A stretch of DNA of 64,000 nt from the NCBI RefSeq assembly GCF_009765875.1, contig NZ_LMUP01000008.1, positions 1 through 64,000 on the forward strand, read 5' to 3'. Source of the DNA: Pedobacter sp. L105 (lineage in GTDB: Bacteria > Bacteroidota > Bacteroidia > Sphingobacteriales > Sphingobacteriaceae). A program made the translations under genes and the position numbers. The stretch's first letter is position 1. The number at the start of each line of letters is the position of its first letter. A model generated the notes under the pieces. It was not told the DNA's origin. It did no database searches and saw only the letters and a program-made list of their open reading frames with translations. Below are positions 1 through 8,855 of this stretch, one piece after another.

Positions 1-29
1 CACTGTTTCCCTTCCTCCGAAGCGGGATG

Positions 30-59
30 CAAAAGTAGGAAAAATATAGGTTCCACCAA
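30..59 (-). promoter_or_regulatory. Bacteroidota-type promoter reading leftwards out of the window
   Basis: On the minus strand TACTTTTG (30-37) matches the -7 consensus TAnnTTTG. A TTG (57-59) lies 19 nt upstream, the usual spacing to the -33 element. Transcription would start near position 22 and run left through a GC-rich leader, so the first gene of this transcript lies outside the window. Both elements are directly visible; what is transcribed is unknown. Confidence 0.65.
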
Positions 60-255
60 ACAATAATACCAATATAATTGTATCACACCCCTAACCCATT
101 GTTTTTCAAGCATAAAAACTTCCGGACAGATTTAAAAAGATCAGGCAAAGCGATGTGACAACATTCCAAAATCTTTCCTACTGTTGATCATACAACGCTG
201 TAAATATTTGGTTAACCCTTAACTTTGCCTTGAAAGCCCATTGAATCGGCTATTT

Positions 256-331
256 TAGGGGGTTGGTTCGGCTCTTACCCGAACCAACCCCCTACCAATC
301 CCCTACCAACACCCTACCAATACCCTACCAA
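256..331. repeat. 16-bp perfect hairpin followed by an 11-bp tandem repeat
   Basis: TAGGGGGTTGGTTCGG (256-271) and its exact reverse complement (279-294) enclose a 7-nt loop. The 9-mer CCCTACCAA then occurs four times at 290, 301, 312 and 323, an exact 11-bp period with 2-nt linkers, and the first copy overlaps the right hairpin arm. No gene covers it. The 11-bp phase is close to one helical turn, so repeated protein binding on one DNA face is possible; replication slippage is the simpler explanation. Confidence 0.6.
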
Positions 332-403
332 CCCAAACCGAAGTCAAAACCATCTCAAAGTTTCAATCCTGTTCGTCCGTATATAACTATACATTTATGA
401 TCG

Positions 404-437
404 CTAATCCTGGATTAGTTATACACCTAGTGTATAA
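404..437. promoter_or_regulatory. Two adjacent palindromes in the gene-free left end
   Basis: CTAATCC-T-GGATTAG (404-418) is directly followed by TTATACAC-CTA-GTGTATAA (419-437); both have perfect arms. Further copies of AACTATAC lie nearby (about 384 and 449). They look like dimeric operator sites but no regulator can be assigned. Confidence 0.4.
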
Positions 438-484
438 AATCCTAAAGTAACTATACAGGCTTCAAAATTTAATTACTGAATAGA

Positions 485-528
485 GTTTACACTAAATTTG
501 TTATTTTACTAAAATAGGTTTACACTAA
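485..528. repeat. Two direct copies of GTTTACACTAA
   Basis: The 11-mer GTTTACACTAA occurs at 485-495 and 518-528, 33 bp apart (about three helical turns), in non-coding AT-rich DNA. Function unknown. Confidence 0.4.
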
Positions 529-925
529 TTCTAACACTTGTGATTTTTGGGTTGTGGATGTCCTATACTGACATAAGTTTAAAAGCAAGATCCGGTTGGG
601 TTAAGTTAATGGCTCAATCAAGCTGGTATTCTATTAAATAGTATCTAAAGGTTAATTCTAATTAGACTACACTCATTGTAATTAATGAAAAAGCCTTCAA
701 CTTCCTCCGACGGAAATACATAATAGCTGAACGATACGACTAAATTTCTCATTAACTATAAATTGAAATTATATTATTGAAGTTAGATCAGCTAGCAGAC
801 AAATTTCTGGTTATTCATATGGTAAAATAAAAAGTTAGGTGATTTCCTATATACCTTCCTTAAAAATGATATTCGTCATTTATAGAATCTCCATAGAACC
901 ACACCTTTGCGGACAAATTCATCAA

Positions 926-1279
926 ATGATTATTTACAAGGTCTTCCGTTTCGATTCAGCGCATTACCTGCCCAATGTGCCAAAAGGCCATAAATGCGGT
1001 GGTATGCACGGCCACACCTATACAGCAAAAATATTTATCTCAGGACAGCCTGGAATATATACAGGCTGGATCATGGATTATACAGAAATAAAAAACAAGA
1101 TTAAACCCTGGATAATGCTCCTGGATCATCAGGTACTCAATACCATACCCGGACTGGAAAATCCGACAAGCGAAAACCTATGTTTATGGTTATGGGAAAA
1201 GATCAAACCGGAAATCCCGGATCTTTGCAGAATAGAATTAAATGAGACACCCGATTCCGGAGTAATATATGAAGGATAA
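926..1279 (+). CDS. queD: 6-carboxytetrahydropterin synthase / 6-pyruvoyl-tetrahydropterin synthase family (QueD-like)
   Basis: 117 aa, the normal length for QueD, a cytoplasmic zinc enzyme that turns 7,8-dihydroneopterin triphosphate into 6-carboxytetrahydropterin in queuosine/deazapurine synthesis. Visible family features are the N-terminal FRFDSAHYLP with the first zinc His, then KCGGMHGHTY with the catalytic Cys and two zinc His, the segment MDYTEIK, LDHQVLN, and PTSENL with the conserved Glu near the end. A GTG at 839 would add 29 residues with no family counterpart, so the ATG at 926 is preferred; a near-consensus -7 box lies just upstream. The stop overlaps the next gene by 11 bp, suggesting translational coupling. 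QueD rather than eukaryotic-type PTPS is inferred from taxonomy. Confidence 0.85.
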   Translation: MIIYKVFRFDSAHYLPNVPKGHKCGGMHGHTYTAKIFISGQPGIYTGWIMDYTEIKNKIKPWIMLLDHQVLNTIPGLENPTSENLCLWLWEKIKPEIPDLCRIELNETPDSGVIYEG

Positions 1280-2321
1280 AGATAACCGGCAGCTTGCAAT
1301 ATGGCTCTATACCGGTGCATTTTGTATTTTCATACAAATTATACTGGGAGGAATTACCCGTTTAACCGGCTCAGGACTATCTATTACGGAATGGCAGCCT
1401 TTGCTGGGCTTCCTTCCTCCTATGAATATAGCTGCATGGCAGCATAGTTTTGAGCAGTACCAGCAGATCGCACAATTTAAAGTGATCAATTCTCAGTTTA
1501 TACTGGCAGATTATCAATCCATATTTTTCTGGGAATGGCTGCACAGGAACTGGGCAAGAATGCTGGGATTCATATTTTTAATACCCTTTATTTTTTTTGT
1601 AATCAAAAAGAAGCTCACACGTAACCTGTTTATTCAACTGAGTATATTATTTTGCCTGGGTTTATTACAAGCTATTATTGGATGGCTAATGGTTAAAAGC
1701 GGTTTAAATGATACTGCGGTAAGAGTTGATGACCTGCGACTGGCTGTACATTTTATTGCCGCAGTTATACTCTTATGTTATACGTTATGGATGGCATTTG
1801 GACTCAGCATTATAGTTAAACCGGTAGACAGTTCTCCTATCCCGAAAAACATTGCAGGTATTACTTTTGCATTACTCCTGCTACAGCTCTTTTATGGTGC
1901 GTTAATGGCAGGTTCCCATGCTGCGTTGACAGCACCAACCTGGCCGGATATAAATGGGTATCTGATTCCACCAGAGTTAATGCACCCTATCCCAGGATCT
2001 GCAAACACCTACTTATTAACCATACAGTTTATACATAGGCTTATCGCCTATATGATTTTTATCCTGGTCTTGATCATGTATAGCAAAACGTCCGGATGGA
2101 AATTAAATCGTGTATTGTCCCGCTTTCGTCTTTTACCATTAATCCTTGTTGTTATCCAGGTAGTTTTAGGAATAGTTACCCTGCTCAATAGTTTTAATCC
2201 CAGGTACCGGTATTACGCATTACTGCACCAGTGTACAGGATTGCTTTTATTAAGTAGCGTATTACTTGTTTTTTATACAATTACAATCCGTGTACCCTTC
2301 AAAAAAACAGATCATTCTTAA
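1269..2321 (+). CDS. ctaA: Heme A synthase, COX15/CtaA family
   Basis: 350 aa integral membrane protein with about eight hydrophobic helices, matching the COX15/CtaA family that oxidises the heme O methyl group to a formyl group for aa3-type cytochrome oxidase. Family signs are the first helix with GGITRLTGSGLSITEW and later EWLHRN (heme-ligand His), HFIAA, QFIHRLIAY and LLHQCTGL, giving the paired His on alternate helices. The second half has the longer TWPDINGYLIPP loop seen in Bacteroidota and mitochondrial-type members. It overlaps queD by 11 bp. No ctaB or oxidase subunit gene is adjacent. Confidence 0.9.
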   Translation: MKDKDNRQLAIWLYTGAFCIFIQIILGGITRLTGSGLSITEWQPLLGFLPPMNIAAWQHSFEQYQQIAQFKVINSQFILADYQSIFFWEWLHRNWARMLGFIFLIPFIFFVIKKKLTRNLFIQLSILFCLGLLQAIIGWLMVKSGLNDTAVRVDDLRLAVHFIAAVILLCYTLWMAFGLSIIVKPVDSSPIPKNIAGITFALLLLQLFYGALMAGSHAALTAPTWPDINGYLIPPELMHPIPGSANTYLLTIQFIHRLIAYMIFILVLIMYSKTSGWKLNRVLSRFRLLPLILVVIQVVLGIVTLLNSFNPRYRYYALLHQCTGLLLLSSVLLVFYTITIRVPFKKTDHS

Positions 2322-2338
2322 ATTTTAGAATTAATTAT

Positions 2339-2346
2339 TAAATTTG
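2339..2346 (+). promoter_or_regulatory. -7 box of the trhO promoter
   Basis: TAAATTTG matches TAnnTTTG exactly, 36 bp before the trhO ATG. No clear TTG is seen at the expected -33 position, so this is a half-supported promoter. Confidence 0.45.
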
Positions 2347-2382
2347 CAGTTATTAAACGCCGTTTGCAGCGGTATCAATTTT

Positions 2383-3321
2383 ATGAAAAAATTCCAGACT
2401 TTACTTTACTATTGCTATAGTCCAATAGCAGAGGCAGAACAATTTGCTGCCGATCATCTTAAATTTTGTAAATCCTTAAACCTTGTAGGACGTATTATCG
2501 TTGCCGACGAGGGACTTAACGGAACTGTTTCAGGAGCAAAAGATGACTGTGCAGCTTACATGGACGCTATTCATGCCGACGAACGTTTTGCAAAAACAGA
2601 GTTTAAGATCGATGACGTAGAAGAACCAACTTTCATCAAAATGCATTGCCGCTATAAATCGGAGATCGTGCATTCGGGATTAAGGGATACCAGCATCATC
2701 AACCCTAACGAAAGAACAGGTAAACATCTTGAACCGGCCGACTTTAAAGAAATGATAGATCAGGAAGATGTAATTATCCTTGATGTACGCTCTAACTATG
2801 AGCATAGCCTCGGCAGGTTCAAAAACGCTATCACCTTAGATATTGAGAATTTCAGGGATTTCCCGGAAAAAATAGCTGAACTGGAACAATACAAAGATAA
2901 AAAAGTACTGACTTACTGTACTGGCGGCATTAAATGTGAAAAAGCTTCCGCCTTATTGTTGCACCATGGTTTTAATGATGTCTATCAGTTACATGGAGGA
3001 ATTATCAAATATGGTAAAGAAGCCGGAGGAGAAGATTTTGAAGGAAAATGTTATGTATTTGATAACCGTATTGCTGTAGATGTTAACACTATCAATCCAA
3101 GCATAGTTTCCAAATGTTATAACTGTGGAACAGTGAGCGCAAAAATGATCAATTGTGCCAATCCGGAATGTAATGAGCACATTACCCAATGTGATGATTG
3201 CGGGAGTGAATTACAGGGCTGTTGCTCTTCAGCCTGTATGGACCATCCAAGGAAAAGGCCATACAATGGAAGTGGTTATTATGTAAAGGTTCCACAGCCT
3301 GTAAACCTATCAATTAAATAG
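2383..3321 (+). CDS. trhO: tRNA uridine(34) hydroxylase, rhodanese-domain TrhO/YceA family
   Basis: 312 aa from the ATG at 2383; an upstream TTG at 2344 lies inside the -7 promoter box and is unlikely to be used. TrhO makes 5-hydroxyuridine at the wobble base of some tRNAs with O2. The N-terminal third is the acylphosphatase-like UPF0176 domain (VGRIIVADEGLNGTVSG). A rhodanese domain follows (residues about 120-220: VIILDVRSNYEHSLGRF and the active-site loop YCTGGIKCEKAS with catalytic Cys). The C-terminus is Cys-rich (CYNCGTV, CANPEC, CDDCGSELQGCCSSAC) as in the family and probably binds metal. Monocistronic, as the next gene has its own promoter. Confidence 0.9.
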   Translation: MKKFQTLLYYCYSPIAEAEQFAADHLKFCKSLNLVGRIIVADEGLNGTVSGAKDDCAAYMDAIHADERFAKTEFKIDDVEEPTFIKMHCRYKSEIVHSGLRDTSIINPNERTGKHLEPADFKEMIDQEDVIILDVRSNYEHSLGRFKNAITLDIENFRDFPEKIAELEQYKDKKVLTYCTGGIKCEKASALLLHHGFNDVYQLHGGIIKYGKEAGGEDFEGKCYVFDNRIAVDVNTINPSIVSKCYNCGTVSAKMINCANPECNEHITQCDDCGSELQGCCSSACMDHPRKRPYNGSGYYVKVPQPVNLSIK

Positions 3322-3504
3322 CCGAAATTACTTACCATTTTGATTGATAGTTCTTAGTGCAGCTGGCTGTAATAGCGAGCAAATTAGGAACCATCTAATT
3401 ACTGATCTATCATTAATCCATTGATTACCTTTCATTTTTTTGGGGTTATTGATATAATTTCTGATACAATGATAATTATATTTTAACGTTGTTTTATTTT
3501 TCGT

Positions 3505-3512
3505 TAGTTTTG
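3505..3512 (+). promoter_or_regulatory. -7 box upstream of the ECF sigma gene
   Basis: TAGTTTTG fits TAnnTTTG. The start codon is 44 bp downstream. The nearest TTG (3489-3491) is only 13 nt away, shorter than consensus, so the -33 element is uncertain. Confidence 0.4.
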
Positions 3513-3555
3513 AACGTAAGAACCAGGGTAAAATTATCTTTCTGAAAAATATAAA

Positions 3556-4155
3556 TTGTCAATTAACCGGGGTAATAGTGAGAGAGACCTTTTGCAACAG
3601 CTTATTGCAGGAGATGAAGGCGGTTTCGTAGGTTTATACGAACTCTATAACCGCTCTATGTATACTTTTATCCTCAAATACGTAAGCTCCGCCCCCCTGG
3701 CTGAAGATCTTACCCAGGAAGTTTTCATTAAGATCTGGGAAAGCAGATCAAATCTAACCGAAGTAAAATCATTTAAAGCCTATCTTTTTGTTACCGCACG
3801 CAACCATACTTTAAATAGCCTAAAAGTTGTTTTTCGTTCGGAAGCTGCTATTGGTGAATTGATCTCTGGCTTTGTGAGTCTGAGAAATGCCACGGAAGAC
3901 GAAATCCTGGATAAAGACTATCTTCTTTTTTTAAAAAAAACATTAAATAGCCTTCCCCCAAGAACGAGAGAAATATTCAAACTTTGCCGCGAAGAACAAA
4001 AAACTTACGAAGAAGTGGCTCAATCACTCAACATTTCCAGAAATGCAGTGAAAAATCACATGGTTCAGTCAATGAAAGTACTCAGTTCTTCCATAAAAAA
4101 AGAATTTGGCATTTCTTTAAGCCTCATAATTGCTGTTTTATCTATGTTTCGTTAG
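3556..4155 (+). CDS. RNA polymerase ECF sigma-70 factor, FecI-like, of locus 1
   Basis: 199 aa ECF sigma factor of the Bacteroidota type that serves SusC/SusD loci under FecR control. Region 2 is visible at residues about 20-85 (FVGLYELYNRSMYTFI, DLTQEVFIKIWESRSNL, FKAYLFVTARNHTLN). Region 4 is at about 130-185 (SLPPRTREIFKLCREEQKTY, VAQSLNISRNAVKNHM). The start is TTG; the first ATG lies inside region 2 and would cut it, so the TTG is probably real. The last 12 residues are hydrophobic (LSLIIAVLSMF), common in this subfamily. The anti-sigma gene follows after 94 bp. It probably directs RNA polymerase to this SusCD operon when ligand is sensed. Confidence 0.88.
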   Translation: MSINRGNSERDLLQQLIAGDEGGFVGLYELYNRSMYTFILKYVSSAPLAEDLTQEVFIKIWESRSNLTEVKSFKAYLFVTARNHTLNSLKVVFRSEAAIGELISGFVSLRNATEDEILDKDYLLFLKKTLNSLPPRTREIFKLCREEQKTYEEVAQSLNISRNAVKNHMVQSMKVLSSSIKKEFGISLSLIIAVLSMFR

Positions 4156-4249
4156 TAAAACAATTTAGCTAAGCATTAAACTCAATTTTTTTTCAATATC
4201 AGCTACCCTACCTGCCTTTTTTATTGTCTTTATAGGTACAAGCAGACGT

Positions 4250-5236
4250 ATGGAAGAAGACTACCTCAAAAAATTAGTTAAAAGATATCTCGATAAAAAA
4301 TCAACAGACGATGAACTGGAGATTTTTGTATCCCTAATGCGTGCAGGAAAACTGGATCAATATATCCAGGAAGCAATGGATCAGGATATCGAACCAGATC
4401 TTCAAAAAACACATACCATCCAAAGAAAAAATATTTTCACCAGGCTACGATGGCCTGCAGCTGCTACAATAGCCCTTATCCTAAGTTTGTATAATTACAT
4501 TTCTTATCGAAAAAATCAACCGGATACAATAGCCAAAATAAATATTATAAATTTCCGTAACCATACAGCTAACGTTGCAAAGCAAATTCTGCCCGATGGC
4601 AGCAAGGTTTGGTTAAATCCGAATACTTTATTAAGTTATCCAACCAAATTTGGAAAATTGCGTGAAGTAAGCATGGAAGGTGAGGCTTTTTTTGAAGTCA
4701 CTAAAGACCATTCACATCCTTTTCAGATCACGAGCGGGAAAATACTGACCACAGTTTGGGGTACAAGTTTTCGGATCCGGTCAATGCCCGACGGATATGC
4801 TAAAGTATCGGTATTAACAGGAAAAGTATCCGTGAGCATACCTGAAAAAGGCAGATTAAAAACTTATGATGTTACTTCACATGAAGAAGTGATGCTGCTT
4901 CCCCAGGAAGAAGTTACTTACCAGCAGTCAGATCGTCATTTAGTAAAGGCGCCTATACCTGCAGTTTCAGACATGCAGATATGGCATAAGGCTAATCTTT
5001 CCTTTGAAAATACGCCACTGAATGCTGTTGCGGTTCAATTGAGCAAATATTACCATGTTAAAATAGATGTTGAAGGTGAAAAATTAGGTCAGTATCAGCT
5101 AACGGCCGACTTTACAGATAAAAACCTGGCAGATATTCTAATACTGATTTCTAAATCAGTACATACCACTTATGCAAGAAATGATAATACAATCATATTA
5201 AGAACCACAATTAAACAAGCTTTATCAACCAATTAA
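4250..5236 (+). CDS. FecR-family anti-sigma factor of locus 1
   Basis: 328 aa. The cytoplasmic N-terminal part (1-65, acidic and charged) should hold the ECF sigma factor. One membrane helix follows (about 66-85, WPAAATIALILSLYNYIS). The periplasmic part contains the FecR domain (about 115-210: LPDGSKVWLNPNTLLSYP, VSMEGEAFFEVTKD, TTVWGTSFRIRS) and a C-terminal DUF4974/STN-like domain (about 250-325: LSFENTPLNAVAVQLSKYY, ADFTDKNLADILILIS). The first domain should signal to the upstream sigma factor, and the periplasmic part should contact the N-terminal STN domain of the SusC transporter encoded next. The order sigma, FecR, SusC with STN is the classic transenvelope signalling cassette. Confidence 0.9.
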   Translation: MEEDYLKKLVKRYLDKKSTDDELEIFVSLMRAGKLDQYIQEAMDQDIEPDLQKTHTIQRKNIFTRLRWPAAATIALILSLYNYISYRKNQPDTIAKINIINFRNHTANVAKQILPDGSKVWLNPNTLLSYPTKFGKLREVSMEGEAFFEVTKDHSHPFQITSGKILTTVWGTSFRIRSMPDGYAKVSVLTGKVSVSIPEKGRLKTYDVTSHEEVMLLPQEEVTYQQSDRHLVKAPIPAVSDMQIWHKANLSFENTPLNAVAVQLSKYYHVKIDVEGEKLGQYQLTADFTDKNLADILILISKSVHTTYARNDNTIILRTTIKQALSTN

Positions 5237-5409
5237 CCAAAATCATCCATATGAAGAAATAAATACATCCAGCAAATTTCACGGAAAAAAGGGATAGAAG
5301 TGCTACGAACACTCCCATCCTTAAAAAATCATCCCTATTGTAATAGAACGTCTTGGCCGTCCTACAGGGAATCTATTGTCTCATTATTTCAAAAGAAACG
5401 ATCCAATTT
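5237..5409 (+). promoter_or_regulatory. Leader region before the locus 1 SusC gene
   Basis: 173 bp between fecR and susC. It contains an imperfect hairpin at 5292-5321 (GGATAGAAGTG and CACTCCCATCC, 9 of 11 positions pair). This is a reasonable place for the promoter read by the ECF sigma factor, but no consensus for that class is recognisable by eye. Confidence 0.3.
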
Positions 5410-8400
5410 ATGAATTTATTTTTACAAGAACGCATTGGCTTATTTAAAATTATGAAAGTCACATTAAGTCAGTTAGCTATTGCTCTCGCAATTACTGGCG
5501 TTTCTTATGCCAGTGATACTACAGCGCAGAACGTTGTACTTGACCGGTATATTAACCTTTCAGTGAAGAGCACCAGCCTGGAATCTGTACTGAAGAAGGT
5601 ATCATCAATGACCTCACTGAAATTTGTATACAGTAAGAATTTCATTGATGCTAACCAGCTCATCACTATAGATGCAGAAAAAGAGAGTCTGAGGACTGTT
5701 TTAAACAGCATCCTGACTAAACACAATATCCATTATGAAGTAATTAATGGTGATGTAGTATTAGATATGCTGCCTACTCCTCCTTCAACAAGAGAAGAAG
5801 CAGAACAGCAAATTGTAGTTTCCGGAACAGTAACCAGCAATACAGGAGACCCTTTACCAGGTGTAAGCGTATTTGTTAAAGGTACTAAACTGGGAACCAC
5901 TACAGATGGTGGCGGAAAGTACGCGCTAAAAGTGCCTGACGCTAATGGAACTTTGGTTTTTGCCTATATTGGTTATACGAGTAAGGAAATTCCAATCGCT
6001 TCAAAAACAGTATTAAATGCAGTACTGGTGGAAGATGCAGCTCAGTTGGGTGAAGTAGTAGTAACTGCACTAGGTATCAAACGTGCCTCTAAAGAACTGG
6101 GATACTCTACACAGCAGGTGAATGCAAAAGAGCTTACCCAAAGCAGACCTACCAATCTTGCAGCAGGTTTATCCGGTAAAGTTGCAGGTTTACAGATTGT
6201 ACAGACCAATAACCAGATTGACGCTGGTGATCAGGTAAGGGTTGTACTTCGTGGAAACAGATCCTTCGTAGGAAACAACCAAGCTTTACTGGTATTGGAT
6301 GGAGTAGTTGTTCCTCTGACTTACCTGAACTCTATCAATCCTAATGATGTTGAAAGTGTAAATATTCTAAAGGGTGCAAACGCTGCTGCCTTATATGGTT
6401 CTGAGGCTTCGAACGGTGTAATGATCATTACCACTAAAAAAGGAACTAAAGATGTAATGGATATTACATACACTAACACTACACAGCTTGACGTTTTGGC
6501 TTATTTTCCAAAAATGCAAACGCAGTTTGGTGGCGGATCAGGACAGGACATTTACGGATTTCCGCAATATACCCCTATAGAAAACCAGAACTTCGGTGAC
6601 CGCTTTGATGGCAGCCTTCGCCCTATCGGCAGAACGCTTCCTGACGGAAGTATTCAGATGGTTCCTTATTCTAATCAGTCAAATGAAAAAGAGAATTTCT
6701 TCAGAACAGGTATCGATGAGCAGAATGACCTGACATTGAGTACAGGTAATGCTAAAGGATCTACTTACATTAACGTTCAACGGTTAAATAACAAAGGGTA
6801 TGTACCTGGTGACAATGCTAATCGTACAGCAGCCCGATTTAATGGATCACATAACTTTAACAAACTTAAAGTTGATTATACTTTAGATTATACACAAAAA
6901 AATATAGACAAGTCTAATTATCAGGTTTTCAATAATATCATCAATACACCTGCAAACATTCCATTAACGCAGTATAGCGATGTTAATTCTACTTATGGAA
7001 ACCTAAATAACTATTTTAACGATTATGGTTTAAACCCTTATTATGCATTGCAGCAATCACGCAATACACAACGCAGGGATGATTTCTTAGGAAGTCTTGC
7101 GGCATCTTACGATGTAACACCATGGTTAAATCTTACGGTTAGAGGTGGTATAACTACCTACACTATAAACGGCAAAAATATTGGTCAGGCAATCAGTTAT
7201 TCTGATTTTGCCACTGCAAGCGGTAAAGCAATTGCTAACCCACAAAACAGACCTGGAACTGAAGATGATTATTCTAATTTCAACAGCCGTGAAGAAGGAA
7301 ATTTTTTGGCTACTTTTAAAAAGAAATTCAATAATATCAGTGTAAATCTTGTTGCTGGTGCACAAACCATTCAGCAATCTACCAGAAACCTGGATGCTGG
7401 AACAAATTTCCTGGTAATTCCTGATTTTTACAATATCAGTTACCGTTCTGGTGATGCAAACGTAACTGAAAACAATTCGAAATACAGACGCCTTGGTGCT
7501 TTTGGAGACTTAACCTTAGGCTATAAAGATTATTTATTCTTCCATGCATCAGGACGTAACGATTGGGATTCAAGATTATCTGAAGCTAACCGCTCTTTCT
7601 TCTATCCATCAGCGGATGTTTCATTCATCTTTACTGAAGCATTTAAATCCCTTAAAGACAATGACGTTCTGTCTTATGGTAAAATCCGGGCAGGATCAGC
7701 CAAAGTTTATGCGGTACAGTTCAATCCTTACCAGTTGGCATCAACATTTGGCGTAGGCGGTGGTTTTCCTTATGGAAGTACAGCTGGTTATAGTGTAGGT
7801 AACGTTGTTTATGATCCGAATTTAAAACCGGAACAAACTTTGTCGAATGAAATCGGACTGGATCTGGGTTTTTTCCATAACAGACTATCACTGGAATCTT
7901 CTGCTTATTGGGAAACTACTAAAGATCAGGAGATCACTACTGGGATAAACATTTCAAATGCGACAGGTTTTACCAATGCAGTAATTAATAGTGGATCAGG
8001 TAAAAACTATGGTTTTGAATTGTCTATGAGAGGTACGCCAATCGTAAGTAAAGATGGCCGTGGAGTGACCTGGAATTTAGGTGTTAACTACTCTTTCAAC
8101 AACAATAAAGCTACCTCTCTTTATCAGGGCTTACCTAACCTGAGCATTGGAAATAATAACTATATCGTAACAGGTCAGTCTTACCCTCAATTGATGGGTA
8201 ACGGATTCCAGAAAGACCCTCAGGGAAGAACTATTGTAGATCCTACTACGGGTTATCCTTTATTGAGCTCTACTAATATTGATTTCGGACAAACTACACC
8301 AAAGAACATTCTTGGTTTGAGTACCAGTGTAAACTACCGTAATTTCACTTTATCAGGTACGATGGAATACCGCAGCGGAAGTGTAGTTTACAGCGGTGCA

Positions 8401-8853
8401 GGTAGTACAATGGATTTCTCCGGTATCAGCTACGGATCAGCAACAAATGGACGTGAACGTTTTGTTTACCCTAATTCTGTGATTCAAACTTCACCGGGAG
8501 TTTTTGTTCCCAATACCAATATCACCACCAATTCAGGAGGAATTGATTACTGGGCCGGCTCAACTACCCGTTATGGTGTAATGCAAAATTATGTAACCAG
8601 TGCAGCGTTCTGGAAATTGCGCGAGCTGTCTTTAGGTTATGAAATCCCTGCGAAATATTTACAACGCACTAAATTCATCAAACGTGCAAATTTCGCATTG
8701 GTAGGACGTAATTTATTAATGTTCAGACCAAAAGACAGTGTATACTCAGATCCTGAATTTAATGCAACTACTGATAATGCACAGGGTTCAAACAATCTGA
8801 ACCAAACTCCTGCAACACGTATTTATGGTTTTACAGCTTCTATCACTCTATAA
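5410..8853 (+). CDS. SusC/RagA TonB-dependent outer membrane transporter with N-terminal STN signalling domain (locus 1)
   Basis: About 1147 aa from the ATG at 5410; a TTG at 5353 and an ATG at 5452 are alternatives, and all precede the hydrophobic signal sequence (VTLSQLAIALAITGVSYA). After the signal come an STN domain (YINLSVKSTSLESVLKKV to INGDVVLDM), a carboxypeptidase-regulatory-like beta-sandwich (VVSGTVTSNTGDPLPGVSVF), the TonB plug (LGEVVVTALGIKRASKELGY, VLRGNRSFVGNNQALLVLDG, AALYGSEASNGVMIITTKKG) and the beta-barrel, ending in an aromatic/hydrophobic strand (YGFTASITL). It imports oligosaccharides with the SusD protein encoded 2 bp downstream. The STN domain implies it also signals to FecR. 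Confidence 0.93.
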   Translation: MNLFLQERIGLFKIMKVTLSQLAIALAITGVSYASDTTAQNVVLDRYINLSVKSTSLESVLKKVSSMTSLKFVYSKNFIDANQLITIDAEKESLRTVLNSILTKHNIHYEVINGDVVLDMLPTPPSTREEAEQQIVVSGTVTSNTGDPLPGVSVFVKGTKLGTTTDGGGKYALKVPDANGTLVFAYIGYTSKEIPIASKTVLNAVLVEDAAQLGEVVVTALGIKRASKELGYSTQQVNAKELTQSRPTNLAAGLSGKVAGLQIVQTNNQIDAGDQVRVVLRGNRSFVGNNQALLVLDGVVVPLTYLNSINPNDVESVNILKGANAAALYGSEASNGVMIITTKKGTKDVMDITYTNTTQLDVLAYFPKMQTQFGGGSGQDIYGFPQYTPIENQNFGDRFDGSLRPIGRTLPDGSIQMVPYSNQSNEKENFFRTGIDEQNDLTLSTGNAKGSTYINVQRLNNKGYVPGDNANRTAARFNGSHNFNKLKVDYTLDYTQKNIDKSNYQVFNNIINTPANIPLTQYSDVNSTYGNLNNYFNDYGLNPYYALQQSRNTQRRDDFLGSLAASYDVTPWLNLTVRGGITTYTINGKNIGQAISYSDFATASGKAIANPQNRPGTEDDYSNFNSREEGNFLATFKKKFNNISVNLVAGAQTIQQSTRNLDAGTNFLVIPDFYNISYRSGDANVTENNSKYRRLGAFGDLTLGYKDYLFFHASGRNDWDSRLSEANRSFFYPSADVSFIFTEAFKSLKDNDVLSYGKIRAGSAKVYAVQFNPYQLASTFGVGGGFPYGSTAGYSVGNVVYDPNLKPEQTLSNEIGLDLGFFHNRLSLESSAYWETTKDQEITTGINISNATGFTNAVINSGSGKNYGFELSMRGTPIVSKDGRGVTWNLGVNYSFNNNKATSLYQGLPNLSIGNNNYIVTGQSYPQLMGNGFQKDPQGRTIVDPTTGYPLLSSTNIDFGQTTPKNILGLSTSVNYRNFTLSGTMEYRSGSVVYSGAGSTMDFSGISYGSATNGRERFVYPNSVIQTSPGVFVPNTNITTNSGGIDYWAGSTTRYGVMQNYVTSAAFWKLRELSLGYEIPAKYLQRTKFIKRANFALVGRNLLMFRPKDSVYSDPEFNATTDNAQGSNNLNQTPATRIYGFTASITL

Positions 8854-8855
8854 TT

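Larger units (their letters stand above)
1..925. other. Gene-free region at the left end of the window
   Basis: About 925 bp without a convincing coding sequence on either strand. It holds the leftward promoter (30-59), the hairpin with 11-bp repeats (256-331), the palindrome pair (404-437) and the direct repeats (485-528). A near-consensus -7 box CACCTTTG (902-909) lies just before queD. Nothing else was recognised from 530 to 900. Confidence 0.6.

Noticed and set aside
839..925. Longer QueD start at GTG 839
   Set aside because: The 29 extra residues have no family match, and a near-consensus -7 box lies within them.
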